Below are positions 14,661-22,998 of a DNA stretch of 64,000 bases, piece by piece (the stretch's first letter is position 1; every line of letters begins with the position of its first letter). A program made the position numbers and the translations under genes. The DNA lies in the NCBI RefSeq assembly GCF_001984035.1, contig NZ_CP019449.1:2418001-2482000 (forward strand). Reading direction: 5' to 3'. The notes under the pieces were generated by a model, which saw only the letters and a program-made list of their open reading frames with translations, was not told the origin of the DNA and did no database searches. The stretch is from Sphingopyxis sp. QXT-31. GTDB lineage: Bacteria; Pseudomonadota; Alphaproteobacteria; Sphingomonadales; Sphingomonadaceae.

Positions 14661-16802
14661 ATGCACAAACTGGCCTTCCTCGGCGCGAGCCTGCTCGCCT
14701 TCGCCGCTCCCCACGCCGCCGCGCAGGACACGCCGCCCGCCGCCCCGACCGCAGCACCCGCCCCCGCCGCCCCGACCTCGGCCTCCGCGGTCGGCAGCGC
14801 GCGCACCGCGCCCGAGCGGCGCTTCACCGGCGCCGACCTCTTCGACCTGTCGATCGCCGCCGACCCGCAGATCAGCCCCGACGGCCGCCACATCGCCTAT
14901 GTCCGCCGTTCGAACGACATCATGACCGACCGCGCGGTCAGCTCGATCTGGCTGATCGACACCGCGACCGGCGAAGAAACCCCGCTCGCGGGCCGCAGCG
15001 GCGGCGCCTTTTCGCCGCGCTGGTCGCCCGACGGCAAGCGCCTCGCCTATGCCTCGACCGAGGGCGGCAGCGCGCAGCTCTGGGTCCATTGGCTCGCAGG
15101 GGGCGAGGCGGTGCGCCTCACCGGCCTGCCGACCAGCCCGTCGAGCCTCGCCTGGTCGCCCGACAGCCGCTCGATCGCCTACACCATGCTCGTCAAGGAC
15201 GACGGCCCCAAATTCGGCAAGGCGCCGGCGAACAAGCCCGAGGGCGCCAAATGGGCCGAGCCGCTCGAGGTCCACGACCTGCTCGCCTATCGCGGCGACG
15301 GCGAAGGCACTATCGAACCCGGTTTCGAGAAGATCTTCGTCGTTCCCGCGACCGGCGGCTCGCCGCGCCAGCTGACCTTCGGTCCCTATCACGACGGCGG
15401 GCCCTTGAGCTGGTCGCGCGACGGCCGCACCCTCTATTTCGGCGCCAACCGCAAGCCCGACTGGGAGAATGACCCGGTCGAGGGCGAAATCTACGCGCTC
15501 GACGTCGCCAGCGGCGGCGTGCGCCAACTCACCGACCGCAACGGTCCCGACGCGAACCCGCTCGTCTCGCCCGACGGCCGCACCATCGCCTGGCTCGGCT
15601 TCGACGACAATCTGCGCGCATACGAGAACACCCAGCTCTACATCATGAACCCCGATGGCTCAGGAAAGCGCAGCCTGACAACCAAATGGGACTATGGCAT
15701 CGACGCGATCCTCTGGGCCGAGGGCGGCAAGGCGCTCTACGCGCAATATGACGATCATGGCGAAACCAAGGTCGCGCGTATCGGCCTCGACGGCGCGATC
15801 CGCACCGTCGCGACCGGCCTCTCGGGCGGCGGGCTCGACCGGCCCTATACCGGCGGCAGCTTCAGCGTCTCGAACGCCGGCGCGGTCGCGTTCACAGGCG
15901 GCACCCCCACCCGCCCCGCCGAGGTCCAGCTCATGAGCGGCGGCAAAGCCCGAACGTTGACGGACCTCAATCGCAGCCTCCGCGACGTGAAATCCTTCGG
16001 CGAAGTCCGCAAGATCAGCACCGGCTCCAGCCACGACGGCAAGGAGATCGAGGGCTGGCTGACCCTGCCCCCCGGCTATGTCGAGGGCACCAAGGTGCCG
16101 CTGATCCTCGAAATCCACGGCGGACCTTTTGCGGCTTACGGCCCGCATTTCTCGACGGACAACCAGCTCTACGCCGCCGCGGGCTATGCCGTGCTCTCGC
16201 CCAACCCGCGCGGCTCGACCAGCTATGGCGCCGCCTTCGCGAACGAGATCGACAAGGCCTATCCGGGCAATGATTATTTCGACCTGATCAGCATCGTCGA
16301 CCGCGCCATCGCGCTCGGCATCGCCGACCCCGACGCGCTATTCGTCACGGGCGGTTCGGGCGGCGGCGTGCTCACCAGCTGGATAATAGGCAAAACGAAC
16401 CGCTTCAAAGCCGCCGTCACCCAGAAGCCCGTTATCAACTGGACGACGCAGGCGCTCACCGCCGACGGTCCCGCCTTCTTCGGCCGCTACTGGCTCGGCG
16501 CGATGCCGTGGGAGAAACCCGAGCTTTTCTGGGCGCGCTCGCCGCTGTCGCTCGTCGGCAATGTCGAGACCCCGACGATGGTTGTCGTCGGCGCCGAGGA
16601 TTATCGCACCCCGGTCAGCGAGTCCGAGCAATATTATACCGCGCTCCGCCTCCGCGGCGTCCCCACCGCGCTGATCAAGGTTCCGGGCGCGAGCCACGGC
16701 GGCATCGCCGCGCGCCCGTCGCAATCGGCGGCCAAGGCCTCGGCGATCCTCGCCTGGTTCGAGAAATACAAGAAAGGCTGGACGCGCCCGGCCGCCGATT
16801 GA
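14661..16802 (+). CDS. S9 family peptidase (dipeptidyl/acylaminoacyl peptidase type)
   Basis: A 713-residue exported serine peptidase. Residues 1-21 are a signal peptide (MHKLAFLGASLLAFAAPHAA). A seven-bladed propeller of TolB/WD-like repeats follows (SPDGRHIAYVRRS, SPDGKRLAYAS, SPDGRTIAWLG), then the alpha/beta-hydrolase domain from about residue 450. The triad is Ser in VTGGSGGGVLTSW, Asp in GAEDYRTPVSE and His in GASHGGIAARPS. It likely trims peptides in the periplasm. A 26-bp perfect inverted repeat follows the gene. Confidence 0.9.
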   Translation: MHKLAFLGASLLAFAAPHAAAQDTPPAAPTAAPAPAAPTSASAVGSARTAPERRFTGADLFDLSIAADPQISPDGRHIAYVRRSNDIMTDRAVSSIWLIDTATGEETPLAGRSGGAFSPRWSPDGKRLAYASTEGGSAQLWVHWLAGGEAVRLTGLPTSPSSLAWSPDSRSIAYTMLVKDDGPKFGKAPANKPEGAKWAEPLEVHDLLAYRGDGEGTIEPGFEKIFVVPATGGSPRQLTFGPYHDGGPLSWSRDGRTLYFGANRKPDWENDPVEGEIYALDVASGGVRQLTDRNGPDANPLVSPDGRTIAWLGFDDNLRAYENTQLYIMNPDGSGKRSLTTKWDYGIDAILWAEGGKALYAQYDDHGETKVARIGLDGAIRTVATGLSGGGLDRPYTGGSFSVSNAGAVAFTGGTPTRPAEVQLMSGGKARTLTDLNRSLRDVKSFGEVRKISTGSSHDGKEIEGWLTLPPGYVEGTKVPLILEIHGGPFAAYGPHFSTDNQLYAAAGYAVLSPNPRGSTSYGAAFANEIDKAYPGNDYFDLISIVDRAIALGIADPDALFVTGGSGGGVLTSWIIGKTNRFKAAVTQKPVINWTTQALTADGPAFFGRYWLGAMPWEKPELFWARSPLSLVGNVETPTMVVVGAEDYRTPVSESEQYYTALRLRGVPTALIKVPGASHGGIAARPSQSAAKASAILAWFEKYKKGWTRPAAD

Positions 16803-16877
16803 GCGGCGCCCGGCTTGGAATTTGGTGATTATTGTGCGGATCCAATCGCAGAATAGGGGTTCGCGGGCGGGGCCACT

Positions 16878-16952
16878 GTTCCCCGGCGAAAGCCGGGGCC
16901 CAGAAGGCAAAGGCGACCTGCGAGTCCTGGGCCCCGGCTTTCGCCGGGGAAC
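16878..16952. repeat. Long inverted repeat (family E) after the S9 peptidase gene
   Basis: Two perfect 26-bp arms (16878-16903 and 16927-16952) of the type GTTCCCCGGCGAAAGCC... with CCGGGG, 23-base loop. This 'CCCCGGCGAAAGCCGGGG' element is a common intergenic palindrome in sphingomonads. It may end transcription from both convergent genes. Confidence 0.8.
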
Positions 16953-16996
16953 GGCTCACCTCGGCAAACCGCAGTCGGCGGAGGTCGTTTCGATAT

Positions 16997-17425
16997 CTAA
17001 AATCTGATCTCGACCGACGGCGCGCTCCGCTCGTGCGCGCCGTGATAGACCGCCTCGATATTGTTACCGTCGGGGTCGAGCAGAAAGGCGGCGTAATAGC
17101 CGGGATGATAGGGCCGCTCGCCCGGCGCGCCATGGTCGGTGCCGCCCGCGGCGAGCCCCGCCGCGTAAAAGGCATCTACCATCGCGCGATCGGCGGCCTG
17201 AAACGCCAGATGGTGCCGCCCGGTCAGCTCGCCCGTCGCGGCCTGGCTGTCCTTCGACGACACGAACAGCTCGTCGACCCAGAAATAATCCTCGGCCTCG
17301 CCGCCGATCGGCATCTTCAGCACGTCGAAGACCGCCTCGTAAAAGGCGCGGCTGGCCTTCAGGTCGGCGACGACCAGCTGGATATGGTCGATCAGCCGGC
17401 CGCGGTGCAGCAATTGGGTTTCCAT
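16997..17425 (-). CDS. VOC family (glyoxalase/dioxygenase-like) protein
   Basis: A 142-residue single-domain VOC protein: HIQLVVADLKASRAFYEAV and the second half GRHHLAFQAADRAMVDAFY with FLLDPDGNNIEAVYHG near the end. The metal-ligand positions are His near residue 14, His in GRHHLAF and Glu in NNIEAV, the usual VOC set. Substrate unknown. It is divergent from the S41 peptidase operon, and the 30-bp palindrome between them could regulate both. Start METQLLHRG at 17425; longer readings are unsupported. Confidence 0.85.
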   Translation of the reverse strand: METQLLHRGRLIDHIQLVVADLKASRAFYEAVFDVLKMPIGGEAEDYFWVDELFVSSKDSQAATGELTGRHHLAFQAADRAMVDAFYAAGLAAGGTDHGAPGERPYHPGYYAAFLLDPDGNNIEAVYHGAHERSAPSVEIRF

Positions 17426-17514
17426 GCGTTTCGCTCCTCGTCTCGCGCCCCGCCTGCCGCCCCTCGACAACCCGCCCGCGATGAAGATCGTTCCGCGCGC
17501 TTGCCTCGCATCGA

Positions 17515-17544
17515 TATACAATATATTGCGCAATATATTGTATA
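17515..17544. promoter_or_regulatory. 30-bp perfect palindrome, probable operator of the S41-MarR operon
   Basis: The left half is TATACAATATATTGC (17515-17529) and the right half its exact reverse complement. Inside, the 10-bp palindrome CAATATATTG occurs twice, separated by CG. It is 22 bases before the S41 peptidase ATG and 90 bases from the VOC gene start. A MarR regulator gene closes the same operon, so an autoregulatory operator is likely. Confidence 0.75.
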
Positions 17545-17565
17545 GATTGATTCGGAGCTCCCCCC

Positions 17566-18879
17566 ATGACCCGCTGGCCCCTCCTGCTCACCACTGCTCT
17601 CGTCTGGATGGCATCCCCCGCCGCCGCGAGCGAGACCCCGCTCACCCCTGCCGAAAAGCGCGCCGTAGTCGAACAGCTCGGCCAGGCGCTCGAGGCCAAT
17701 TATGTCTTTCCCGACAAGGCCAGGACCATCGCCGCGACCTTGCGACGCCGCCTCGACGCCGGCGATTACGACGCCGCGCCCGACCGCCGCACCCTCGCGA
17801 ACGAACTCACCGACGACCTGATCGCCGCCAGCAATGACCTGCATTTCTCGGTCGGGGTCGATCCCGACTGGGTCGCGGGCTACGCCGCGAAACAGGACCC
17901 CACACGCGCCGCCGCGCTGCGCGAGCAGGAACGGCAGGGCGAGGCGCGCAGCAATTTCGGCTTCGCGGGGCTGCGCTATCTCGACGGCCATATCGCCTAT
18001 GTCGATCTCGCCTATTTCGCGAACCCCGAGTTCGGCTATGACGCGGCGGCGGCGGCGATGCGCTTCGTCGAGAACGGCGACGCGGTGATCTACGACCTGC
18101 GCTACAACAATGGCGGGCACCTCGAAATGGCGCAGCTGCTCGCGAGCCAGCTCTTCCCCGGCGACAAGGATCAGGAGCTGTTCGATTATTACTATAATCT
18201 CGACGGCCGCCGCGTCGAACGCGGCCAGTGGGTGCTCCCCGCGCTCCCCGCCAAGCGCCTGACCGGCAGGCCCGTCTATGTCCTCACCGGCTCGACCAGC
18301 TTCTCGGCGGCCGAATGGTTCGCCTATACGCTCAAAAAGCTCGGCCGCGCGACGCTGATCGGCGAGCGCACCGCGGGCGGCGCGCATCCCGTCGACCGCA
18401 AGCCCGTCGGCACCGACTTCTTCCTCCAGGTCCCGATCGGCCAGATCCGCGACCCCGTCGACCGCGGCGACTTCGAGGGGCAGGGCGTGACCCCCGACCA
18501 TCAGATCGCCTCCGCCGACGCGCTCGCGGCGGCGCACCGCCTCGCGCTCGCCGACCTCGCCAAAGCCGACCCCGCAAAACAGGCCGACGCCGACTGGTTC
18601 GCGCCGACGCTCGCCCCGCGCACCCCGCCAACCACCGCCGCGCTCGAGGCCATCGCCGGCCGCTACGAAGGCCGCCGCATCGACCTCGCCCAGGGCAAAT
18701 TGCGCTACACCTGGCGCGAGCGTCTCCGCCTGACGCTCGAACCGCTCGGCGGCGGCCTGCTCGCCATCGAGGGGGTGCGCGACTTCCGCTTCCGTATCGT
18801 CCGCAAAGGCGGCAAGATCGTCGCGCTCGACCGCATCAACCGCGACGGAACGATCCAGACCTATGCCCGCCTCCCCTGA
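17566..18879 (+). CDS. S41 family peptidase (C-terminal processing/IRBP-like), exported
   Basis: A 437-residue protein with a signal peptide (MTRWPLLLTTALVWMASPAA) and an N-terminal helical region (LTPAEKRAVVEQLGQALEAN then YVFPDKA) typical of IRBP-like S41 members. The catalytic core has DLRYNNGGHLEMAQLLASQL and the probable nucleophile Ser in LTGSTSFSAAEWFAYTLKKL; GERTAGGAHP follows. A beta domain (residues 340-437) resembles the tail of some S41 peptidases. The MarR gene overlaps its 3' end. The second S41 gene of this window (40031-41158) has the same fold but low identity. Confidence 0.85.
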   Translation: MTRWPLLLTTALVWMASPAAASETPLTPAEKRAVVEQLGQALEANYVFPDKARTIAATLRRRLDAGDYDAAPDRRTLANELTDDLIAASNDLHFSVGVDPDWVAGYAAKQDPTRAAALREQERQGEARSNFGFAGLRYLDGHIAYVDLAYFANPEFGYDAAAAAMRFVENGDAVIYDLRYNNGGHLEMAQLLASQLFPGDKDQELFDYYYNLDGRRVERGQWVLPALPAKRLTGRPVYVLTGSTSFSAAEWFAYTLKKLGRATLIGERTAGGAHPVDRKPVGTDFFLQVPIGQIRDPVDRGDFEGQGVTPDHQIASADALAAAHRLALADLAKADPAKQADADWFAPTLAPRTPPTTAALEAIAGRYEGRRIDLAQGKLRYTWRERLRLTLEPLGGGLLAIEGVRDFRFRIVRKGGKIVALDRINRDGTIQTYARLP

Positions 18880-19348
18880 CAGCGCCGCCGACCTCGACGA
18901 CATCAGCTTCCTCGGCCGCCTCGCCGAGGCGCTGAGCACGCGCATCGAGGAACAGACGCGCGACCTGTTCGCCGACGCGGGCATCGTCATCCCCGTCCGC
19001 TCCTGCTCGCTGCTCACCGCGCTACGCCAGGCCGGCGAGGCCTCGGCCGCCGAGCTCGCGCGCACGCTCGGCCAGTCGCACCAGCTCGTCGTCCAGAAAT
19101 GCCCCGCGCTGCTCCGCCTCGGGCTCATCACCCAGCACCCCGACCCCGCCGACGCACGCCGCAAGCTGTTCCGCCTGACCGCCAAGGGCGCCGCGCAAAT
19201 GGCGCTGCTCGACGCCTATACCGCCGGGATTTCGGGCGTGTACGAACGCCTCTTCGAAGAGACCGGCAACACCCACGCCGTCCTGCTGAAAACGCTGCAA
19301 GCGCTCGAAGACCGCCCGCTCCGCGAACGGGCGGCCGCCACCCCCTAA
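18863..19348 (+). CDS. MarR family transcriptional regulator
   Basis: A 161-residue regulator. Residues 48-115 form the winged helix (SLLTALRQAGEASAAELART, LGQSHQLVVQKCPALLRLG, then the wing HPDPADARRKLFRLTAKG). The start ATG lies 17 bases before the S41 stop, so it is co-transcribed and probably controls the operon through the palindrome at 17515-17544. A Cys in CPALLRL near the recognition helix might sense oxidation; that is speculation. Ligand unknown. Confidence 0.85.
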   Translation: MPASPDSAADLDDISFLGRLAEALSTRIEEQTRDLFADAGIVIPVRSCSLLTALRQAGEASAAELARTLGQSHQLVVQKCPALLRLGLITQHPDPADARRKLFRLTAKGAAQMALLDAYTAGISGVYERLFEETGNTHAVLLKTLQALEDRPLRERAAATP

Positions 19349-19416
19349 AAAACATTGGGATTGCTGGGATTTACCCCCGCACCTAGCCTCGGGCGTCGAA
19401 AACCAGCGGGGGCCTT

Positions 19417-21453
19417 GTGGTGATCCTATCGAAAAAACAGATTCTCGGCACCGACGGGCCCGACACGATCACGGGCTCGGCCGAAGACGAGGAGATCGCG
19501 ACCGGCCCCGGCAAGGACATCGTCCGCGCCGGCGACGGCAACGACGATGTCTACGGCGGCCTGGGCGACGACACCCTCTACGGCGAGGGCGGCAACGACC
19601 GGCTGTTCGCCGAACTCGGCAACGACATCCTCTACGGCGGCGACGGCAACGACTATCTCGAGGGCAGCCTCGAACTGCCCGCCAATTATGATTTTGCCAG
19701 CGTCGGCCTGCCCGCCGACGGGCGCTTCGTGAACTATCTCTACGGCGGCGCGGGCAACGACACGCTGATCGCCGAAACGACGGGTCCGACCGGCGGCACC
19801 GGCGCGCGCACCACTCATATGTACGGCGGCACCGGCGACGACATCTATTATGTCCGCTTTTCCGACCAGAACCGGATCTTCGAAAGCCCCGGCGAAGGCA
19901 CCGATCGCATCATCCTGATGTATCGCGACACCCCGGGCAGCGGCACCACCTTCTACATGCCTGCCAATGTCGAGCGGCTCGACGGGGTCCTCGGCACGCG
20001 CACCGTCAACGGCGTACGCAGCTCGGCGACGATCGTCGGCAACGAGCTCGACAACAGCATCCAGACCGACGGCGAGCTCGGCGGCGTGATCACCCCCACC
20101 GGCAACATGACGGTGCTGGCGGGTGCGGGCAATGATTCGGTGGTGACCGGCGCAGGCAACGACATCGTGTTCGGCGAGGCGGGCAACGACTATCTGAGCG
20201 GCGGGATCGGCACCGACGTGCTCATCGGCGGCGCGGGCAACGACGTGCTCGACCAATCCTATTACGCATCCGACCCCGCGTCGGCCGACGCACTGTACGG
20301 CGGCATCGGGGACGACGTCTATGGCATCGACCATTCGGGCGACATCGCGTTCGAAAACACCGGCGAGGGCCATGATCTCGCGGTGCTGCGGATCAACGGC
20401 GGCGGCTGGTATGCCCATGCGAATATCGAGGATATCTGGGTCCAGGGGGGGCAGACCGGCGTGACCTTCATCGTCGGCAATGCGCTCAACAACTATATCT
20501 GGGCGGGCGCCGGCAACGAGCTGCTGCTCGGCGGCGGCGGCGACGACCTGATCCTGGGCGAGGCCGGCAACGACACCATCTTCGGCGAAAGCGGCAACGA
20601 CAGCCTGAACGGCGGCGCCGGGGTCGATTATCTCGCGGGCGGGATCGGCAACGACATATTGAACGGCGGCGACGGCGCCGACGCGCTCTACGGCGAGGAC
20701 GGCGACGACCAGCTCTATGCCGGCAACGACTTCGCAACCGACATCCTCGTTGGCGGCGCAGGCAACGACACGCTCGTCGGCCAGAGCGGCAAGGGCGACT
20801 ACGACCTGATGGACGGCGGCGCCGGCGACGACCGCTATTTCGTCGACACCCCAGACGACCTGACCTTCGAGGCGGCGAACGGCGGCACCGATTCGGTCTA
20901 CGCCAACATCAACGGGGCGGGCTATTATCTCTATGCCAACACCGAAAATCTCTACATCGAGGGCAAGACCAGCTTCGGCGTCGGCAACGAGCTCGACAAT
21001 CTGATCGACGCGCGCTGGAACAACGACCACAGCATCGGCGTCGCGCTGCTCGGCGGCCGCGGCAACGACCAGATTCACGGCAACAACGCCGCCAACGGCA
21101 TCTATGGCGAGGACGGCAACGATACGCTCTACGGCTATGGCGGCAACGACGTCATCGTCGGCGGCGCGGGCAACGACATCATCGACGGCATGGACGGCAA
21201 CGATATCATGGTCGGCGGCGCCGGGGCTGACCGCTTTGTCATCAACACCTATGGCCAGAACATCGACCATATCCTCGATTTCGAGCGCGGCATCGACAAG
21301 GTGCAGATCGGCGGATACGCAAACTATGCGTCGCTCCAGTCGCACATGTACCAGCAGGGCGCGGACACGGTGATCGAATATAGCACCGGCCGCTTCCTCG
21401 TGCTCCAGAACGTCGACCTCGGCACGCTGACCGGCGCCGACTTCGGCTTCTGA
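19417..21453 (+). CDS. RTX calcium-binding secreted protein 2
   Basis: A 678-residue protein starting at GTG 19417 (MVILSKKQILGTDGPDTITG). RTX repeats occur near residues 30-75 (GDGNDDVYGGLGDDTLYGEG), 235-265, 380-440 and 560-610, with intervening modules containing NGGGWYAHANIEDIWVQGG and VDTPDDLTFEAANGGTDSVY. The C-terminus ends LVLQNVDLGTLTGADFGF, the same kind of type I secretion signal as RTX protein 1, and about the last 400 residues are its close paralogue. No enzymatic domain is seen. It follows the MarR gene but is probably a separate unit. Confidence 0.85.
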   Translation: MVILSKKQILGTDGPDTITGSAEDEEIATGPGKDIVRAGDGNDDVYGGLGDDTLYGEGGNDRLFAELGNDILYGGDGNDYLEGSLELPANYDFASVGLPADGRFVNYLYGGAGNDTLIAETTGPTGGTGARTTHMYGGTGDDIYYVRFSDQNRIFESPGEGTDRIILMYRDTPGSGTTFYMPANVERLDGVLGTRTVNGVRSSATIVGNELDNSIQTDGELGGVITPTGNMTVLAGAGNDSVVTGAGNDIVFGEAGNDYLSGGIGTDVLIGGAGNDVLDQSYYASDPASADALYGGIGDDVYGIDHSGDIAFENTGEGHDLAVLRINGGGWYAHANIEDIWVQGGQTGVTFIVGNALNNYIWAGAGNELLLGGGGDDLILGEAGNDTIFGESGNDSLNGGAGVDYLAGGIGNDILNGGDGADALYGEDGDDQLYAGNDFATDILVGGAGNDTLVGQSGKGDYDLMDGGAGDDRYFVDTPDDLTFEAANGGTDSVYANINGAGYYLYANTENLYIEGKTSFGVGNELDNLIDARWNNDHSIGVALLGGRGNDQIHGNNAANGIYGEDGNDTLYGYGGNDVIVGGAGNDIIDGMDGNDIMVGGAGADRFVINTYGQNIDHILDFERGIDKVQIGGYANYASLQSHMYQQGADTVIEYSTGRFLVLQNVDLGTLTGADFGF

Positions 21454-21462
21454 CGCGCCGGG

Positions 21463-21951
21463 CTACAGCGTCCTGACCATCACCAGCGCATCGACGAAGC
21501 CCAGCGCGGGATGCTCGAACGCGCCCGGCAGCCGCCCGACGACCGCGAAGCCCAACGACTCCCACAGCCGCACCGCGCGCTCGTTGCTCGCCACGACGAA
21601 GTTGAACTGCATCGCCCGAAACCCGCGCGCCTTTGCTTCGTCAAAGCTATGCAGCGCCATCGCCTGCGCCACCCCGCGCCCCGTCGCCGCGGCACCAGTC
21701 ATATAGCCGCAGTTCGCGACATGCGCCCCGCCGCCCGCTTGATTGGCGCGCAGATAATAGGTGCCGAGCACGACCCCGCCCTCCTCCGCGACAAACACCG
21801 CCTTGTCCGCCCCGAACCAGTAAGCGAGCGCCTCGGCCTCGCTCATGTCGCGCGCCAGCGTATAGGTCTCGCCCGCGCCAATCACCGGGCCGATGATCGC
21901 CCAGATCGCGGCGCGATCACCCGCATCCGCCGGCCGGATGACCAGGCTCAC
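21463..21951 (-). CDS. GNAT family N-acetyltransferase
   Basis: A 162-residue acetyltransferase that starts at GTG 21951 (SLVIRPADAGDRAAIWAII), overlapping the stop of the next upstream GNAT gene by four bases. Acetyl-CoA binding is shown by GAAATGRGVAQAMALHSFDE (motif A, here R-G-V-A-Q-A), followed by FVVASNERAVRLWESLGFAV and VGRLPGAF, as in L-amino-acid or phosphinothricin-type acetyltransferases. The substrate is unknown. It is the last gene of a three-gene minus-strand operon with another GNAT and a thioesterase. Confidence 0.85.
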   Translation of the reverse strand: MSLVIRPADAGDRAAIWAIIGPVIGAGETYTLARDMSEAEALAYWFGADKAVFVAEEGGVVLGTYYLRANQAGGGAHVANCGYMTGAAATGRGVAQAMALHSFDEAKARGFRAMQFNFVVASNERAVRLWESLGFAVVGRLPGAFEHPALGFVDALVMVRTL

Positions 21952-22430
21952 ACCGCGCGCCGCATCAAGAACGAGCCCGCGCCATAAGGCCCCTCGCCCC
22001 CCGGCGCTGCATAGTCGTACCCTTGCGCCGCCCAATAGCTGTCGGCCCCGTTCACCGCGACCAGCCGGACCTCGCGGCACCCAGCCGCCTTCGCCTGCGC
22101 CAGCACGAAAGCCGCCGCCGCCGCGCCCGCTCCCATACCCCGCGCCGCAGGCAGCAAGGCGATGTCATGGAAATAATAGATGCCGGCCGCCGCGGGCAGC
22201 GCCCCGAGCAGCGCCCCGATTTTAGGCACCGCGCCGTCGTGCCACGGATGCGTCACCAACAGCCCGGCGACCACATCATCGACCTCGAACACCCGGCATC
22301 CGTCGGGATAGAGCGCCAGCCGCTCGGCATAGACCGCCAGCGGCTCGGTAAATTCGCCATGCACCGCATCCGCAATCGCCACCACCGCGGGCAGGTCGTC
22401 CGCGCGCATCGCGCGCCAACCGCCGCTCAT
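21948..22430 (-). CDS. GNAT family N-acetyltransferase
   Basis: A 160-residue protein: MSGGWRAMRADDLPAVVAIA, then YYFHDIALLPAARGMGAGAA with an acetyl-CoA pyrophosphate-binding loop (R-G-M-G-A-G), FVLAQAKAAGCREVRLVAVN and GADSYWAAQGYDY. The last two are the usual N-x-x-A/S-x-x-x-W/Y motif of the GNAT fold. ATG 22430 overlaps the thioesterase stop (ATGA) and its own stop overlaps the next GTG, so all three genes are translationally coupled. Substrate unknown. Confidence 0.85.
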   Translation of the reverse strand: MSGGWRAMRADDLPAVVAIADAVHGEFTEPLAVYAERLALYPDGCRVFEVDDVVAGLLVTHPWHDGAVPKIGALLGALPAAAGIYYFHDIALLPAARGMGAGAAAAAFVLAQAKAAGCREVRLVAVNGADSYWAAQGYDYAAPGGEGPYGAGSFLMRRAV

Positions 22431-22825
22431 GCCGCGCCCGTGAAGGGCGCCACCACCTCCGCCGTCACGCGCAGCGGCCGGCCGCTCGCCTTGTCGAGCA
22501 GCGCCCATACCGTCCGCGCCCGCACATGCACACGCCCGTCGGCGCCGGTGAACTCCATGAACCGGTCGAACTTCGCCCCCTGCGGCTTGTCGGCGACCCA
22601 CGTCCGCGCGGTCACTGTCTCGCCGGGCCCCAGCGCGCGCAGATAATCGATCTCGTGCCGCACCACGACCCAGATATAGGCATCCTTATGCGCCTGCGGC
22701 GCCGCCGCCGCCCAATGTCCGGTAGCGACCTGCTGGATCCACTGGACCCACACCGCATTATTGACATGGCCAAGCTCGTCGATGCTGTCGGGGGTAGCGG
22801 TGAGGGCGAGAGCAAAGGATTTCAT
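22427..22825 (-). CDS. Acyl-CoA thioesterase (4HBT hotdog family)
   Basis: A 132-residue hotdog-fold protein with the active-site signature D-x-x-G-H-V-N-N-A-V-W-V-Q-W (residues about 17-29) and a central strand ETVTARTWVADKPQGAKF. The Asp in DELGHVNN is the catalytic residue of 4-hydroxybenzoyl-CoA thioesterase-like enzymes. It likely hydrolyses short acyl-CoA esters in the cytoplasm. First gene of the operon that continues with two GNAT genes; preceded by a family B repeat. Confidence 0.88.
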   Translation of the reverse strand: MKSFALALTATPDSIDELGHVNNAVWVQWIQQVATGHWAAAAPQAHKDAYIWVVVRHEIDYLRALGPGETVTARTWVADKPQGAKFDRFMEFTGADGRVHVRARTVWALLDKASGRPLRVTAEVVAPFTGAA

Positions 22826-22842
22826 CGCGGCACCATAGCAAT

Positions 22843-22994
22843 CCCCTCCCGCAAGCGGGAGGGGCAGTGAGACTTGCGAACTTGTTCGCTAGTCGCGACG
22901 GGGTGGGCAAGAACCGCGGCGGGACTGCCCACCCCGCTACAGCTAGACAGCAAGCTGCCAAGCCTCGCTGCCCCTCCCGCGAGCGGGAGGGGGG
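22843..22994. repeat. Dispersed palindromic repeat, family B
   Basis: CCCCTCCCGCAAGCGGGAGG hairpin, core GTGAGACTTGCGAACTTGTT then CGCTAGTCGC, an inner GGTGGGCA / TGCCCACC stem and a closing CCCCTCCCGCGAGCGGGAGG hairpin. It lies between ilvA and the thioesterase gene. Confidence 0.85.
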
Positions 22995-22998
22995 AAAA

